Shown: positions 1-21,280 of the stretch, piece after piece
How the letters are laid out: the number at the start of each line of letters is the position of its first letter
How positions within the stretch are numbered: the stretch's first letter is position 1
NCBI RefSeq assembly: GCF_043641665.1
Contig: NC_092198.1
Location: forward strand, 10,057,001-10,121,000
Length of the DNA: 64,000 nt
Reading direction: 5' to 3'
From: Enoplosus armatus
Taxonomy: Eukaryota; Chordata; Actinopteri; Centrarchiformes; Enoplosidae
Position numbers and translations under genes: made by a program
The notes under the pieces: generated by a model
Told to the model about the DNA's origin: nothing
The model's database searches: none
What the model saw: only the letters and a program-made list of their open reading frames with translations

Positions 1-2418
1 ACCTTGGAGGTTACTGAATAGATCTGCTGCATCAGCTCCTCAATTTCCTTTCAGTGGATCACAAACAAGCAGAGTTAGAAGAAGAGTAATACATGCAGCA
101 CTGAAACACTGCATGGTCTGTATCTCAAATTAAGTTTGAAAGACAGGTCTATGTTACTTCCTTAGATAATATAATTCAGGAATGTAAGAGATGATTTAAT
201 AAATACATGGAAACAGTAGCTGATCTGGTATATGGGTGAGTAATATGGAAACATTTATGTATGTTATTAAGGAAGCACCACAAGTTTGTGACAGCACTCC
301 CCTTTAGCTTCCTGTGATCCTTCGCACCTTACTGATAATTGCCATGTTTACAGTCTTACTCACTCTATCCATCAGCAAGTTCTCGGTTTAAGTATAACCT
401 GTCATAGCAATAATTATCAGCCCATTAAACCGTTAATGATAGAATGAATGGCATGCCAGCCAGCAGCCCCTGACTCGTGCACACAGGCTGCTGTGGATGG
501 ACAGACAAACATGCATTACCTCCTTGTGAACTCTCTGCAGGAAGGCCAGCTCAACCTCCAGGTGTTCCAGATGTTTCTCCAGTGCAATCCGTGCTGAGGT
601 TGCTCTATCCACATCCTGAGACATTGAACATATGGTGAAGCCAATTCTGTTCTTAAGCATTCTCTTGACTTTCAGAAACTTGCTAAATTGGTAGTTGCAA
701 AAAGCCTTTCCGCTGTTTCTTACCGGACGGAGAACCTCAATATCATGCTCCGTCTTTTTCCGGGCATCCACAGCCTCATCATATTTGGCCTTCAGCATGT
801 CCAACTGGCCCAGCATCGCCTCCTTGGCTGCCAAAGACATATTCTGTACAGCCCAGAAATACAGTGATCAAACAGATATTAAATGGGAAAATGCAGCACT
901 AAATGGGGTGAAAAGGAGCACCAATTTTACCACATTTTGAACCACATCTGGCTTCTATACAAGTCTCAACAAACCACAATCTTAGCATCAGGTCATGAGA
1001 TATGACCTCCCTCACCCTCTGAACTCTCATCTGCTCTGCGACCTTCTTGAGATCCTTCAGCTGAGACTCGTACAGCTGCCTGAGGCCTGATGGCCTGACA
1101 TGGCGGCTCTTCAGGGCCTCAATCTCAGCCTCCAGCAACTTGTTTTTTGACTCCAGGGTTCGAACCTATAAGAACAAATAGAGGAGACACAGACCTAGCT
1201 GATGATCACAAAAACAAAGGAGTTACAGTATATTGTTTTATGCATGTGTTGCTTTTGTTATATTGCTTCAGGGTTCAGATGGAAAAAGACAAAAAGAAGT
1301 CAGATTGCAATGTACAGATGTCAAGAAATGAAAATGATGATTTGTGTGGCATTAAAGGAGTGATACACAAGCAAATGTGTGTCTGTGTGTGTTTGGTCCT
1401 CTTGCCTTTTCAATATACACCGCCAGGCGGTCGTTGAGGGCTACCATCTCCTGCCTCTCATTGGTTCGAGTCATCATAAAGGCCTGGTTCTCTGCTGCAG
1501 CCGCATCCAAGTCCAGTTTTGGCCCGAGCCCCATGGACATACCAAAGCACAGCGCTCCCATACTCACACTGCTGTAGCCCGGACCAGAAAAGAGTTTCCA
1601 GTAGATGAATCATAGTTTGAATTGTATGGATAGTTTTTGAACAGGTGTAGTCTACATTCATATGCACACATGACAACACCGCCACCGGGCGGTATGGTGG
1701 CGCAGTGGTTAGCTGCGCCACCATAGGAGGTAAAGCTGGTTAGAGCGGGTTGGGGGTTCGATCCCCGGCTGACCGGGGATGTCGAAGTGTCCTTGAGCAA
1801 GACACTGAACCCTAAGTTGCTCCCGATGGAGACCAGCACCTTGCATGGCAGCTCGGTCGCCATTGGTGTGTGACTGTGTGAGTGAATGGGTGAATGAGAC
1901 TTAGCTGTAAAGCGCTTTGGGAACCGTGAAGGTTGAAATGGAGATCATTACAACTTCTCAACTGCTCAGCTGAGATCATTGGGATCCATGTGCCTTACTC
2001 AAGGATGAGAGTTCATTTAACTGAACAGTCTCTGATATAAACCACCTACATCTACACCCATTCAATGCTTATTATACACTCACACTGTATGAATGAATGA
2101 ATGGGATTTATCTCATTAAAGCTGCATTGGGAGCATGGAAACATCAGATCATAAATTCAGTGATTTAGAGATAAGTATTTAATTTTGCTGCACACCACGT
2201 GAATGGGAGCAGGTGACTCACCTGGTCATGCGAGCCTTGTTGGAGATGGCCCTGCGCCCCATTGTCCCACTACTCCGGGTGAAGCTGGCCGACCGGTGGC
2301 GGGTCTCCCTGCGGGTGGGAGAGGGACTGGACACTCGGAGCTGATAGGCAGGAGGGGCGGCCAAGGTGCCCTCGAAATGCCGGCGGTATGAAGACATCCT
2401 CTCTGGACTGCGGCTCAT
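1..2418 (-). CDS. Cytoplasmic intermediate filament protein (type III/IV-like), 5' part, runs off the left edge
   Basis: Structural protein that assembles into 10-nm filaments. Six coding exons can be traced on the minus strand: 2418-2222, 1571-1406, 1165-1016, 843-724, 615-520 and 47-1 (continuing outside). They join in frame to 243 residues plus about 15 more. The head is basic and Ser/Arg-rich (residues 1 to about 95) and carries SSYRRHF near residues 9-15, like the type III/IV head motif. The rod starts with LNDRLAVYIEK (111-121), the helix-initiation motif, followed by coil 1A/1B heptads. There is no lamin-type 42-residue insertion in coil 1B. The exon at 615-520 is 96 nt (32 codons) and corresponds to the conserved 96-nt exon 3 of vimentin-type genes. 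Odd points: coil 1A and early coil 1B are split over separate small exons, and intron 2 begins with GC. I cannot assign it to vimentin, desmin, GFAP, peripherin or a neurofilament; rod C-terminus and tail are outside the window. Confidence 0.88.
1694..1940 (+). repeat. tRNA-derived SINE in intron 1 of the filament gene
   Basis: The left part has a polymerase III promoter: box A TGGCGCAGTGG at 1698-1708 and box B GGTTCGATCCC at 1755-1765. It is followed by a tRNA-unrelated body containing GTGTCCTTGAGCAAGACACT and a tail with CTGTAAAGCGCTTTGGGAA, both of which I know from a very common teleost repeat. The tRNA-like part does not fold into a proper tRNA, so it is a retroposon and not a tRNA gene. 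The exact left boundary is uncertain by about 15 bases. Confidence 0.75.
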
Positions 2419-2498
2419 GTTGACGCTCGTGTAACTTCTGCAACTTCGACTGGAGACTGGGGACTAGTCACTCACACCGTTTGGTCTGTAGTGGGATC

Positions 2499-2504
2499 TT
2501 TATA
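2499..2504 (-). promoter_or_regulatory. TATA box of the intermediate filament gene
   Basis: On the minus strand the sequence reads GGGTATAAAGATCC, a canonical TATAAA about 80 bases upstream of the ATG at 2418. This predicts a transcription start near 2470 and a 5'UTR of roughly 50 nt. It independently supports the chosen start codon and a strong, tissue-restricted promoter, as is usual for intermediate filament genes. Confidence 0.65.
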
Positions 2505-2765
2505 CCCTCAGCCCTTCCCTAAACACCACAGAGGAATGTTGAACCTTCCCAACCCAAGGGTGAATGTCCCTACAAACATTTATCAAGATTGCGTCAATTT
2601 ACTTATTAAAGGCGGTTGAAAGAATCTTAATTGTATAATGATGAAGTCCTCTGTTGACTTACCTGTATAGGCTAATTTAATCGAATGTGTGTAGCCACAT
2701 AAACTGAACTTATCCTACTACTGTACATTTATTCATAATTTTGCGTTAGGTGTTTTCCTCATAGT

Positions 2766-2841
2766 GTGTTTAATGTAGTAGCGCATCCATCAATCCACAC
2801 ACCCACCCACCCATTCATCCATTCCTCCATCCACTCCATCT
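2766..2841 (+). repeat. Degenerate CCAT/CCAC simple repeat
   Basis: A run of CCATCCA/CACCCACCCATTCATCCATTCC tetranucleotide units, an imperfect (CCAT)n satellite between the two divergent genes. No coding potential beyond a chance short frame. Confidence 0.7.
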
Positions 2842-3007
2842 ATGATCTTAATTTTTTCCCAATAGAAATAATGAAAAAGTGTATTGTGAATAAGCAAACA
2901 GCCAGAAATGCTTTTATGGTTGCTTCTTTTAAAAATTCAACCTTTCTGTTGAAGTTTTAAAGGCGGAACAAAAATGCGGAACCATGTATTCAGTTCTCTA
3001 TCCTTCC

Positions 3008-3014
3008 CCGGAAG
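3008..3014 (+). promoter_or_regulatory. ETS-type site upstream of ccnc
   Basis: CCGGAAG, the core recognised by ETS factors such as GABPA/ELK, lies about 100 bases before the ccnc ATG, followed by CATGTGAC (an E-box-like USF/TFE site) at about 3021. No TATA box is visible here. This is the usual make-up of a housekeeping promoter, in contrast to the TATA promoter of the divergent neighbour. Binding is inferred from motif only. Confidence 0.45.
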
Positions 3015-3115
3015 GTTTTTCATGTGACTCCAGTGTCTAAGGGCTGTGTTGTCCACTTGTGTGTAGGAAAGTAATATCAATTTAAAGTGTGCTTCTCTAC
3101 CTCATCTGCTACGAC

Positions 3116-6100
3116 ATGGCGGGAAACTTCTGGCAAAGTTCTCATTAGTAAGTTTTTATTAACATTTTGACGTGTTACGTCTTTTTTTTGTTAATCACCG
3201 TCTGTGTTTTGAGGCCTAGCTGTGCGGCTACATCGTACGGCAAAGCTAACAGTTGCTCCTGAACTAACTTACTGCTGCAATATAAAATGGCTGTTTAAAT
3301 AAAGACAGAAATAAAACCTATTAAAGATAAAGGCTGGGGTAAAAAAGAATTAGTCTAGCTTCCTTTTATATATTTTTTGTTTTGTGACAGCAATATAGAT
3401 GGCTAACACAGTGGTCTACGTTGATACTGTTGTGCTACCCGCTAGCTTGGTTGGCAACAGTTTGACTAACCAGTATATGAAATATTATGTTTTATTTTGT
3501 CCACCAAAGTCTGCAGTGGGTTCTGGACAAGCAGGACCTGATGAAAGAGCGACAGAAGGATCTGAAGTTTCTTTCAGAGGAGGAGTACTGGAAGCTGCAG
3601 ATTTTCTTTGCAAATGGTATTTGTTAATTTTGTGTGAAGATGGATGTTCCGAGATCTGAATCATTTGCAACAACGTTACTTGTTGACTTCTTGTTCTTAG
3701 ATGACGTTAAATAACACAGCATCATATACAGTTGTGTTCAAAATAATAGCAGTGTGATTAAAAAGGTGAGTAAACGTCAAAATCCCTCAAATAAATTGTA
3801 TTTTAATGAACACAAATGCATTGGGGACACAGCACTTTCTATTTCAAAGCAAGAAAATTGGAAAAAGTAATTGAATTTGATAATATTTTACAGAAAGTCA
3901 AGAAATATAATGTTCAAAAAAATAGCAGTGTTGACATCTGTCTTTACAAACTCGAATGTACTGTATAAACTAAGAAATGCTTTAAGATTCAACTTTCCTG
4001 AGAATCATAAACTAATATTTAGTTGCATAACCACGGTTTCTGATAACTGCTTCACATCTGTGGTGCATGGAGTCGACCAACTTCTGGCACCGGTCAACAG
4101 GTATTGCAGCCCAGGACAATTGTACTACGTTCCACAATTCCTCTGAATTTCTTGGTTTTGCCTCATGAACAGCATTTTTCATGTCAGCCCACAAGTTTTC
4201 TATGGGATTAAGGTCCAGGGATTGTGCTGGCCACTCCATTACTTGAATGCGGTTTGTCTGGAACCATGATTTTGCTCGCTTGCTGGTGTGTTTGGGGTCA
4301 TTGTCTTGTTGAAACACCCATTTCAAGGGCATTTCCTCTTCAGCATACGGCAACATGACTTCTTCCAGTATTCTGATGTACTCAAACTGATCCATGATCC
4401 CTGGTATGCGATAAATAGGACCAACACCATAGTACGAGAAACATCCCCATATCATGATGCTTGCACCACCATGCTTCACCGTCTTCACTGTGTACTGTGG
4501 CTTGAATTCAGTGTTTGCAGGACGTCTGACAAACTGTCTGTGGCCCTTAGACCCAAAAAGAACAATCTTACTCTCATCAGTCCACAAAATATTATGCCAT
4601 TTCTTTTTAGGCGAGTCATTGTGTTCTTTGGCAAATTGTAACCGCTTCAGCACGTCTTTTTTTCAACAATGGGACTTTGCGGGGGCTTCTTGCTGGTAGC
4701 TTGGCTTCACATAGACGTCGTCTGAGCCTTTGCCATTCTGGTTATTCTCCGATCCATTTGAATAGTCGTTTTTCTTTTTCTTCCTCGCCTTTCTGGTTTT
4801 GGCTGCCATTTTAAAGCGTTTGATATCATTTTAGCTGAACAGCCTATCATTTTCTGCACTTCTTTATAGGTTTTCTTTGATTAATTCCTTAATCAAAGAA
4901 CGCTCTTCTTCTGAACAGTGTCTTGAACGACCCATTTTACTCTGTTTTTCAAGGACAAATGCACAGCCAGCATATGCAGCGTCAGTTGCCTTGATCCTTA
5001 AATGAGGGCCACCTGTTTAGCACCTGTTTTTTTCACATTATCAATGACCTCACTTATTGAACTCAGCACTGCTATTTTTTTGAACACGCCCCTTTCAGTT
5101 AATGATTCAGTTTCACAGAATCAGCAGCATGCACGCCATGCCTGTTGGGTCTGTTGGTTTTCTATACCTTTACTAAACCTTCTAGAAACTTACTTGCAGT
5201 GTAGAAGTTGAAATTTTAACAAAAACAGTGATTTATCTTGCTAGTGATGTGGGACTGCTATTATTTTGAACACAACTGTACATGCTACTAATACAGCCTA
5301 TGTTAGCTTGTATTTTCTACTTTCTATATATGAATATTCTGTTTGTCTTTCTGACAATTCTGTGTACTTATTATTCACAACAAGTACTTTTAATTAGATA
5401 ATGAAGTCAAGCTATTTTACTACATATTTAGTGTTTAATTCTTGTCTCTTTCAGTGATCCAGGCTTTGGGAGAACACCTGAAGTTGCGGCAGCAGGTCAT
5501 TGCAACTGCAACTGTCTACTTCAAACGCTTCTATGCCAGGTAAGGAAGGTATCAGTGTGATACTGATGAAGTGGTATTAGAATACATTTCATTTGGGACT
5601 TTGGTTGTAATGTAATGTACTTTTTAAAACTTAAATGTTGTTCTGCCTAAATCCTACTCGTCCAAAGCTGTTAAATCTTCATCTCCTCTTGTTTGCAGGT
5701 ATTCCTTGAAAAGTATAGATCCGGTGCTCATGGCTCCTACCTGTGTTTTCCTGGCTTCTAAAGTTGAGGTATGGAAATGTCTGTGGTGACAGTAAGACCA
5801 GGATTTTGCACTAGCATATTTTCAGCATCTCAACTCATGGTTAATGATGAGCAAAATACGCTGCCTCATGTTTCCATTTCTTTTACATCTTTGGAAGAGG
5901 CTGTTTTCAGGGGTGGTTGTGGTTTGGATGTTGTTTTAATAGATGGTGACTCACTGCCCTGCTCCTCATCCAGGTCCCCCAGTAGCTCCTGTTGTATCTG
6001 TGCTGTATTTATCTGATCTGAGCTCAGGCATTGATATCCTTTCAGGAATTTGGAGTAGTGTCCAATACCAGGCTGATCTCTGCTGCAACATCTGTGTGTA

Positions 6101-9100
6101 AGTCAACACACTGAGTAACATATTACCTAAACTTGAAATAGTACAAATCTCTCAAATTGTGTGTCTTCTGCAGTGGAGGCAGTATAATCATGTTTTGTTT
6201 TTCTCAAACAGTGAAAACAAGGTTTTCCTACGCCTTTCCAAAGGAGTTCCCTTACAGAATGAATCATGTAAGTGAAATGTCTATGTAAGAACTTATATTT
6301 TAGGCATTTAATGCTGCTATCCAGAGCGACTTACACAAATGCAACATGAAACTAGCATTAATAATGTTCATTAAACTGTAAATGCAGCAACATAATGAAG
6401 ATAGATAAAGCCATAGTCCAGCCAGCAGGTAATAACACAAGGACAAAGACAAGGGCCCAGTTAGAGTGTTCAAATGTGTGTTTGTGTTTAAGCGCGTGAC
6501 ACTAACAAAGTTTGACTAAGAGTCAGACTTGAAAGTAGGGCTTGAGGTCGGGGGCAAAGCAGAGTTGAAAGAGCTGTAATTCAGCTTGAGACTGAAAAGA
6601 GATGACCTGTATTTCAAACTAAAGAGTAAAACAAAGTCACCAGTTTAAACCACTCAAATAACCATTTGCTGGTTGATCACCTACCTCATGAATCAACCAC
6701 CTAATTGTTTTGCTGCTTCCTCTGCAAAGTTATTTATGCACTGCCTTGCTACATTACAGCATACCACGGACCCCTTACACTGTATCACAGTGTTGCCATG
6801 TCAGTGTCTACCGATACGTGAGATTCCACAGCTAATGTTCGCAAACCTCCGATAAAAATCTTGCTGCTGTGGGAGATGGCTTTGGCCGTGCACGCATTTG
6901 TTCTGCGCAGCATTTCTCACTGTGGTGTCAAGTGGTGCGCACCGCCAGTATTTTATTTATCTCCACCGAGTTGCCAGGACGTCACCAGGGCTGTTCTGAC
7001 ACGCTGCCTGTCCGGAGAGCTGTGTAAACTATTATTTATAGTGAGCCACCATGGAGTGATAAAAGGAGGGAGTGGTTCACACAGCAGAGAATGAGTTAGC
7101 GGGGTGCTGCAACTCCTAAATGTAATTTTTCAAGTTCAATTTGCAGGCGTAGTAATAGTGATGGTGGCGCGGGGACAATATAATAATAGTGTCCGTAGTG
7201 TTTATTTTAAAGGATCAATTACTATCTCCTGATAGTCATGCTCCTCAACAAACACTTGTCATAAGAGGAAGGCAATAAAATGTTTGTGTTCAACATTTGT
7301 GAGAATCTTGTTCAGAAGTGTTTATCGTTATCCCTTCATCTGACACTGGAAGAAGTAATTATAAGCAAAATATAGATTTCAGATTTCTAGGTATAGATAT
7401 TTGATATAATAGGATTCTGTTAGGGAGTGCCACTTCACATAAATAACTACCCGAAGAGATATTCTATTTGATTCTAAAGAATTATTTTCACCCTGACAAT
7501 TTTTGCACTTTTCTTTGAAGTTTTCTTTCAAACACTGGTCTGATATGTTGACTACATTTATGCCTTTACAGATATTAGAATGTGAGTTCTACCTTCTGGA
7601 GTTGATGGTGAGTGTAGAGAGCTTTATATCATTGCTATTGTACAGTAGGCTGTGTTTTGCTTGATTGATTGCTTATTGTTGATATAATCCATTTTTCAGG
7701 ACTGCTGCCTGATAGTGTACCACCCCTACAGACCACTGTTGCAGTACGTGCAGGACATGGGACAGGAGGACATGCTGCTGCCCCTGGCTTGGTATGATTA
7801 CTGTCTGTGTACATTAATTGGTGTCTTTTGTGTCAAGAAATGATCTGGTAAAATGACGGATTAATATAATAGATTCAGCTGTTGTTGGTAGACTTACTCA
7901 GTGTCTCTATCTGTACCAGGCGAATAGTGAATGACACATACAGGACAGATCTGTGTCTGCTCTACCCTCCCTTCATGATTGCCTTGGGTAAGATTTGTCC
8001 CTATGCCTTTCTCATTGCAGTTGCTTAACGTAGTTACCGACTTAAAATAAGATTTATTAGATGCAACATGATCAGTTTTTCTTCTTTTTCATCCCGCAGC
8101 CTGTCTGCATGTCGCCTGTGTGGTACAGCAGAAAGATGCCAGGCAGTGGTTTTCAGAGCTCTCTGTTGACATGGACAAAGTAAGAACGACCTCATTCTCA
8201 TTTTGAAATGTTTTGGTGTTGGAGAATCTGAACTAATTAAGGTTGAGACACATCCACATGTATCCTTGACGCATATAGAAACTTTTCCGATAATTTGTTT
8301 TGGTGAAGAGAAATAAACCCCTAGAATCAAAAACGTTGAACGTTAAGAGAAAATAGTAATGTAGTAATTAAAGTAGTGCAGAGAAAACTCCAGTATTCTC
8401 TCTTTTTAAAGTTACAGTATGCAACCTCTCACATTTAAGGGAGCACAGTGCAGTATTCGTCATCTCCTAGTTCCCCAGCTGGTCTCTTCACACCATAAAG
8501 TGCTTCTCATCTTCATGGGTTGTCAAGCTGCTTCTAGCCTGAGCTAACCGGTATCCCTAAGGTCACCATCATTGATGAATGCAGGCAGTCTGTGATTTTG
8601 AAAAAGAGGTGATATTCATCTCTGTTTTTAGCGGGGTAGCCCATTAAGCTTCACTTCTCTGTGTTACAACATTTTGGCACGCCTTCCTGACTGCATGTTC
8701 TGGCCACAGTCTGGATTACCGCCATTTGTGTGTCTGCAAAGGCCCAGAAATCACACAAAAATAGATAAAATGCCAGATTCAAAGAAGATTTAGGCATTTA
8801 ACATCGTAGACTGTATAATATGTCCACTTCATGCATAAATATTTTAACATGAACACAAACATGTAATGGTTGAAATCTAAGAACATTGTGTTCGATCCAC
8901 AAAAGCCATCTGACTTTGGTTCACTGTTGAATTAAAGTAATAATGAAATGATTCTGCCATGTTAACTTGCGTTTGTCCATCTGAAGGGGCGTGGTACAAT
9001 AGGATGATTTTGTAGGCTCAGTGTGAACTATAGCATGGCTTTGTGACTTTTAGATCTACTACAGTGGCTGTTTTTGTAAACATTATTGTACAAAATATAC

Positions 9101-9690
9101 AGGAAGAGAACTCGTTTTACTTTTTGACCATTTCTACGTAATTTTTCTGTTGTGCAGCTGTGGATTAACACAAGTTAAATTCTGTTTCTTTGTGCGTTTT
9201 CTGTCAAGATCCTGGAGATTATCCGAGTCATTCTGAAGCTCTACGACCAGTGGAAAAACTTTGATGACCGAAAGGAGATCGCTGCCGTGCTAAACAAAAT
9301 GCCAAAGCCCAAACCTCCTCCTAACAGGTAAATCTTACGTGGTGTTGTGTGTCAAGTAAAATATACAGTAAATAAAGTGTAGTAAATACTTTGAACCATA
9401 AAAACCTTGTTGTAGGGAAATCATGTAGTCAGGAAAGGACTTGAGTGGATTTTAAGGAACAGCTAAATGAATCTCATGAGAAAGGCATATTGTATACAGC
9501 GCTGTCCTATTGTACTATCATGTGTTGTACTTGCCGTTCAATAAGTTTTTAAGACACAAATAAAAGTGTCTTTTAGCACTTTCAAACCAGACACCTTGTA
9601 ATGAATCTCAATGTGTTCCTCTGTGTTGTCTACAGTGAGAGTGACCAGAGCTCCAATGGGAACCAAAGCAACTCCTACAGCCAGTCTTAG
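3116..9690 (+). CDS. ccnc: Cyclin C, complete, 12 coding exons
   Basis: Regulatory subunit of CDK8/CDK19 in the Mediator kinase module in the nucleus; cytosolic cyclin C also affects mitochondrial fission. Coding exons: 3116-3147, 3510-3616, 5455-5539, 5699-5768, 6046-6097, 6212-6267, 7572-7607, 7700-7791, 7920-7987, 8100-8179, 9209-9327, 9636-9690. All introns are GT-AG and all phases join, giving 283 residues plus TAG, the same length as human CCNC. The protein begins MAGNFWQSSHYLQWVLDKQD and is almost identical to the vertebrate protein through both cyclin folds; it includes FLASKVEEFGVV and ends in the low-complexity SNSYSQS tail. The start is the only ATG consistent with the conserved N-terminus and follows an ETS-rich upstream region. 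A likely polyadenylation signal AATAAA lies at 10397-10402. Intron 2 contains a Tc1-like transposon. Confidence 0.97.
3729..5278 (-). mobile_element. Tc1/mariner-type DNA transposon with IR/DR ends, 1,550 bp
   Basis: Both ends carry a perfect inverted repeat of about 25 bp starting CAGTTGTGTTCAAAATAATA, and the element is flanked by TA on each side (3727-3728 and 5279-5280), the target duplication typical of the Tc1/mariner superfamily. A second, inner pair of related repeats (TTCAAAAAAATAGCAGTG near 3911 and its inverse near 5066-5084) makes this the IR/DR architecture also seen in Sleeping Beauty-like elements. The internal transposase gene is on the minus strand and is broken. The element sits in intron 2 of ccnc in antisense orientation and is spliced out with the intron. 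The perfect ends argue for a fairly recent insertion or homogenisation. Confidence 0.9.
4012..4935 (-). pseudogene. Tc1-like transposase, disrupted
   Basis: The intact part (frame open from about 4653 down to the stop at 4012, 213 codons) contains the catalytic triad context of a DD34E transposase: WTDESKI (first Asp), FQQDNDPKHTS (second Asp) and PIENLW (Glu). The N-terminal helix-turn-helix DNA-binding part can still be recognised upstream: it starts MGRSRHCSEEERSLIKEL at 4935 and later has a basic KPERRGRKRK stretch. It is separated from the catalytic part by at least one frameshift near 4870 and an in-frame stop beside an A-run near 4660. The enzyme is therefore almost certainly not made. 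Its role would have been cut-and-paste transposition using the terminal repeats of the surrounding element. Confidence 0.88.
6295..6365 (+). repeat. Fragment of an interspersed repeat in ccnc intron 6
   Basis: The phrase GCTGCTATCCAGAGCGACTTA followed by an ACA-rich tail resembles the end of a repeat that occurs widely in teleost genomes. Only this fragment is recognisable; class and boundaries are not resolved. The rest of intron 6 (6268-7571) shows no gene-like signal. Confidence 0.35.
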
Positions 9691-19614
<9,924 letters not shown>

Positions 19615-21246
19615 CAAAACATACACACGTAGTACACAGCACATATATATACACACACCACAGGAGGGAGCTGCATCCCACCTGCACACACATGCCCCCT
19701 ACCTCTTTGAACAGGAAATGACTGGGGAGTGTTTTCTGTGTCCCCGCAGAAGTTGAGGACCTCAAGGTTTAACTTGCACACTGTTGTGGAGGAATGACTG
19801 CAGTGGAGGGAAAAGGGAGTGAAACGTAGGCCAAAAGGGAGGAAAAAAGGCAAAAAAAGAAAAAGAACGAGAGAGCAGAAAAGCTGCAGTGGAGGGAAAC
19901 AGAATAAGAACCAGAAGTAGAGAAACCAGGAGTAAATGACGCCGCTGCTGAGAAACTCCTCCACATGGTCGACGTCATCTGCAGTCACAACTTCTACCTG
20001 TCGTAACCATCGCAACTAGGTGTGTGCATAACCCCCCCCCCCCCCCCCGTTGTCCCCAGTAGCAACTCGCACCACCCGGCCTTGTGTGTGTGTCTTTAAC
20101 TAACTGGACCCTTAACGCCTTGTGTTGATATGACACGTAGGGAGCTGTACAGGATTCATGTGAATGAGTACAATTCAGTGTAAATATATAAACAGATCTG
20201 ATTTAATAGATAGAATATTTGATTATATATATATATATGAGTATAAATAGTATAGATAGCCTGCAAATATAGAGTCAATCCCTCTGTCGTGTAAATACTG
20301 TAGGTGTTTCTCCTGTGACATCCCTTTTGTGTAGCACACAAATCGTCCTGTAGCCGTCTCCATGAATACCCACTCTGCTGGTCTAGGATCAGTGTGATTA
20401 GCCCCGTGACCTCCTGTGTACACAACTGGGATATTACAGTAATGCCTGCTGCCCATATTTAAATAATGCAGTAAAGTTTCTTGGAAGATAACAGATAGTG
20501 AATCTGCCATAAGCACTTTGAAACTATCTTTTGTCTTATTAAGACAATTATTTTGCCAAAAAAATCACCCACCCCCCCACATTAGAAGCATAGTGTTGTG
20601 TGGATTGTCATTGAGGACGACAGTAGCTTTAGGTCAAATAGACATTTCAGTCAAGCATTGAGAGCGAGTCAAACAATCATGTAGAAATAGGTGAAATAGT
20701 TATATTGTCTGAATGAAAGTGCATGGCTGGTACGTGCCGATGAAAAGCTCCCTTTATGCTTCACGTTGATAATGTTATTTACATTTCTTAGCTGGCTCAT
20801 TCATTTACTTTGATGTTTGTTTGTCTGTGCCTCTGGCCAAATCAACCACACAAAGATGTAGCCAACTGATCTTGAAAAAAGGATTTTTTTTTTGTTTCCT
20901 TTCAGCAGAATCACCCCGTGATTCAAAATGATGGATTGCTCAGAAAACGTTTGAAATAAGCAATAAGAGAACAGACACAGGTCCACTCTGTTCATTTCTG
21001 ATGTTAAGCTTGGCAGCGTGGTATTCGGGGTGTGTGTGATGGTGTGATGGTAAGGCGTAGGTTTCATGTGTGTTTGTCATTCAGCAAATGCACGTACCGA
21101 CATGTTGCGTGTTAAGGCTACTAATATGGATTCAAGCAAGGGGAATACAGTGTGTATGCTTCTGTCCATGTTGCGCATGGATGAGTCACCCTCTGTGTAC
21201 AAATGATGGCACACTGGTGACGTTTCACAGCTGAACCTTTCCTCCC

Positions 21247-21280
<34 letters not shown>

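Noticed and set aside
1694..1770. tRNA gene
   Set aside because: Box A and box B are present, but the sequence does not form a proper cloverleaf and continues into a SINE body and tail.
4012..4653. Open 213-codon frame as a host gene
   Set aside because: It contains the DDE transposase motifs and lies between perfect Tc1-type inverted repeats; it is a transposon remnant, not a host gene.
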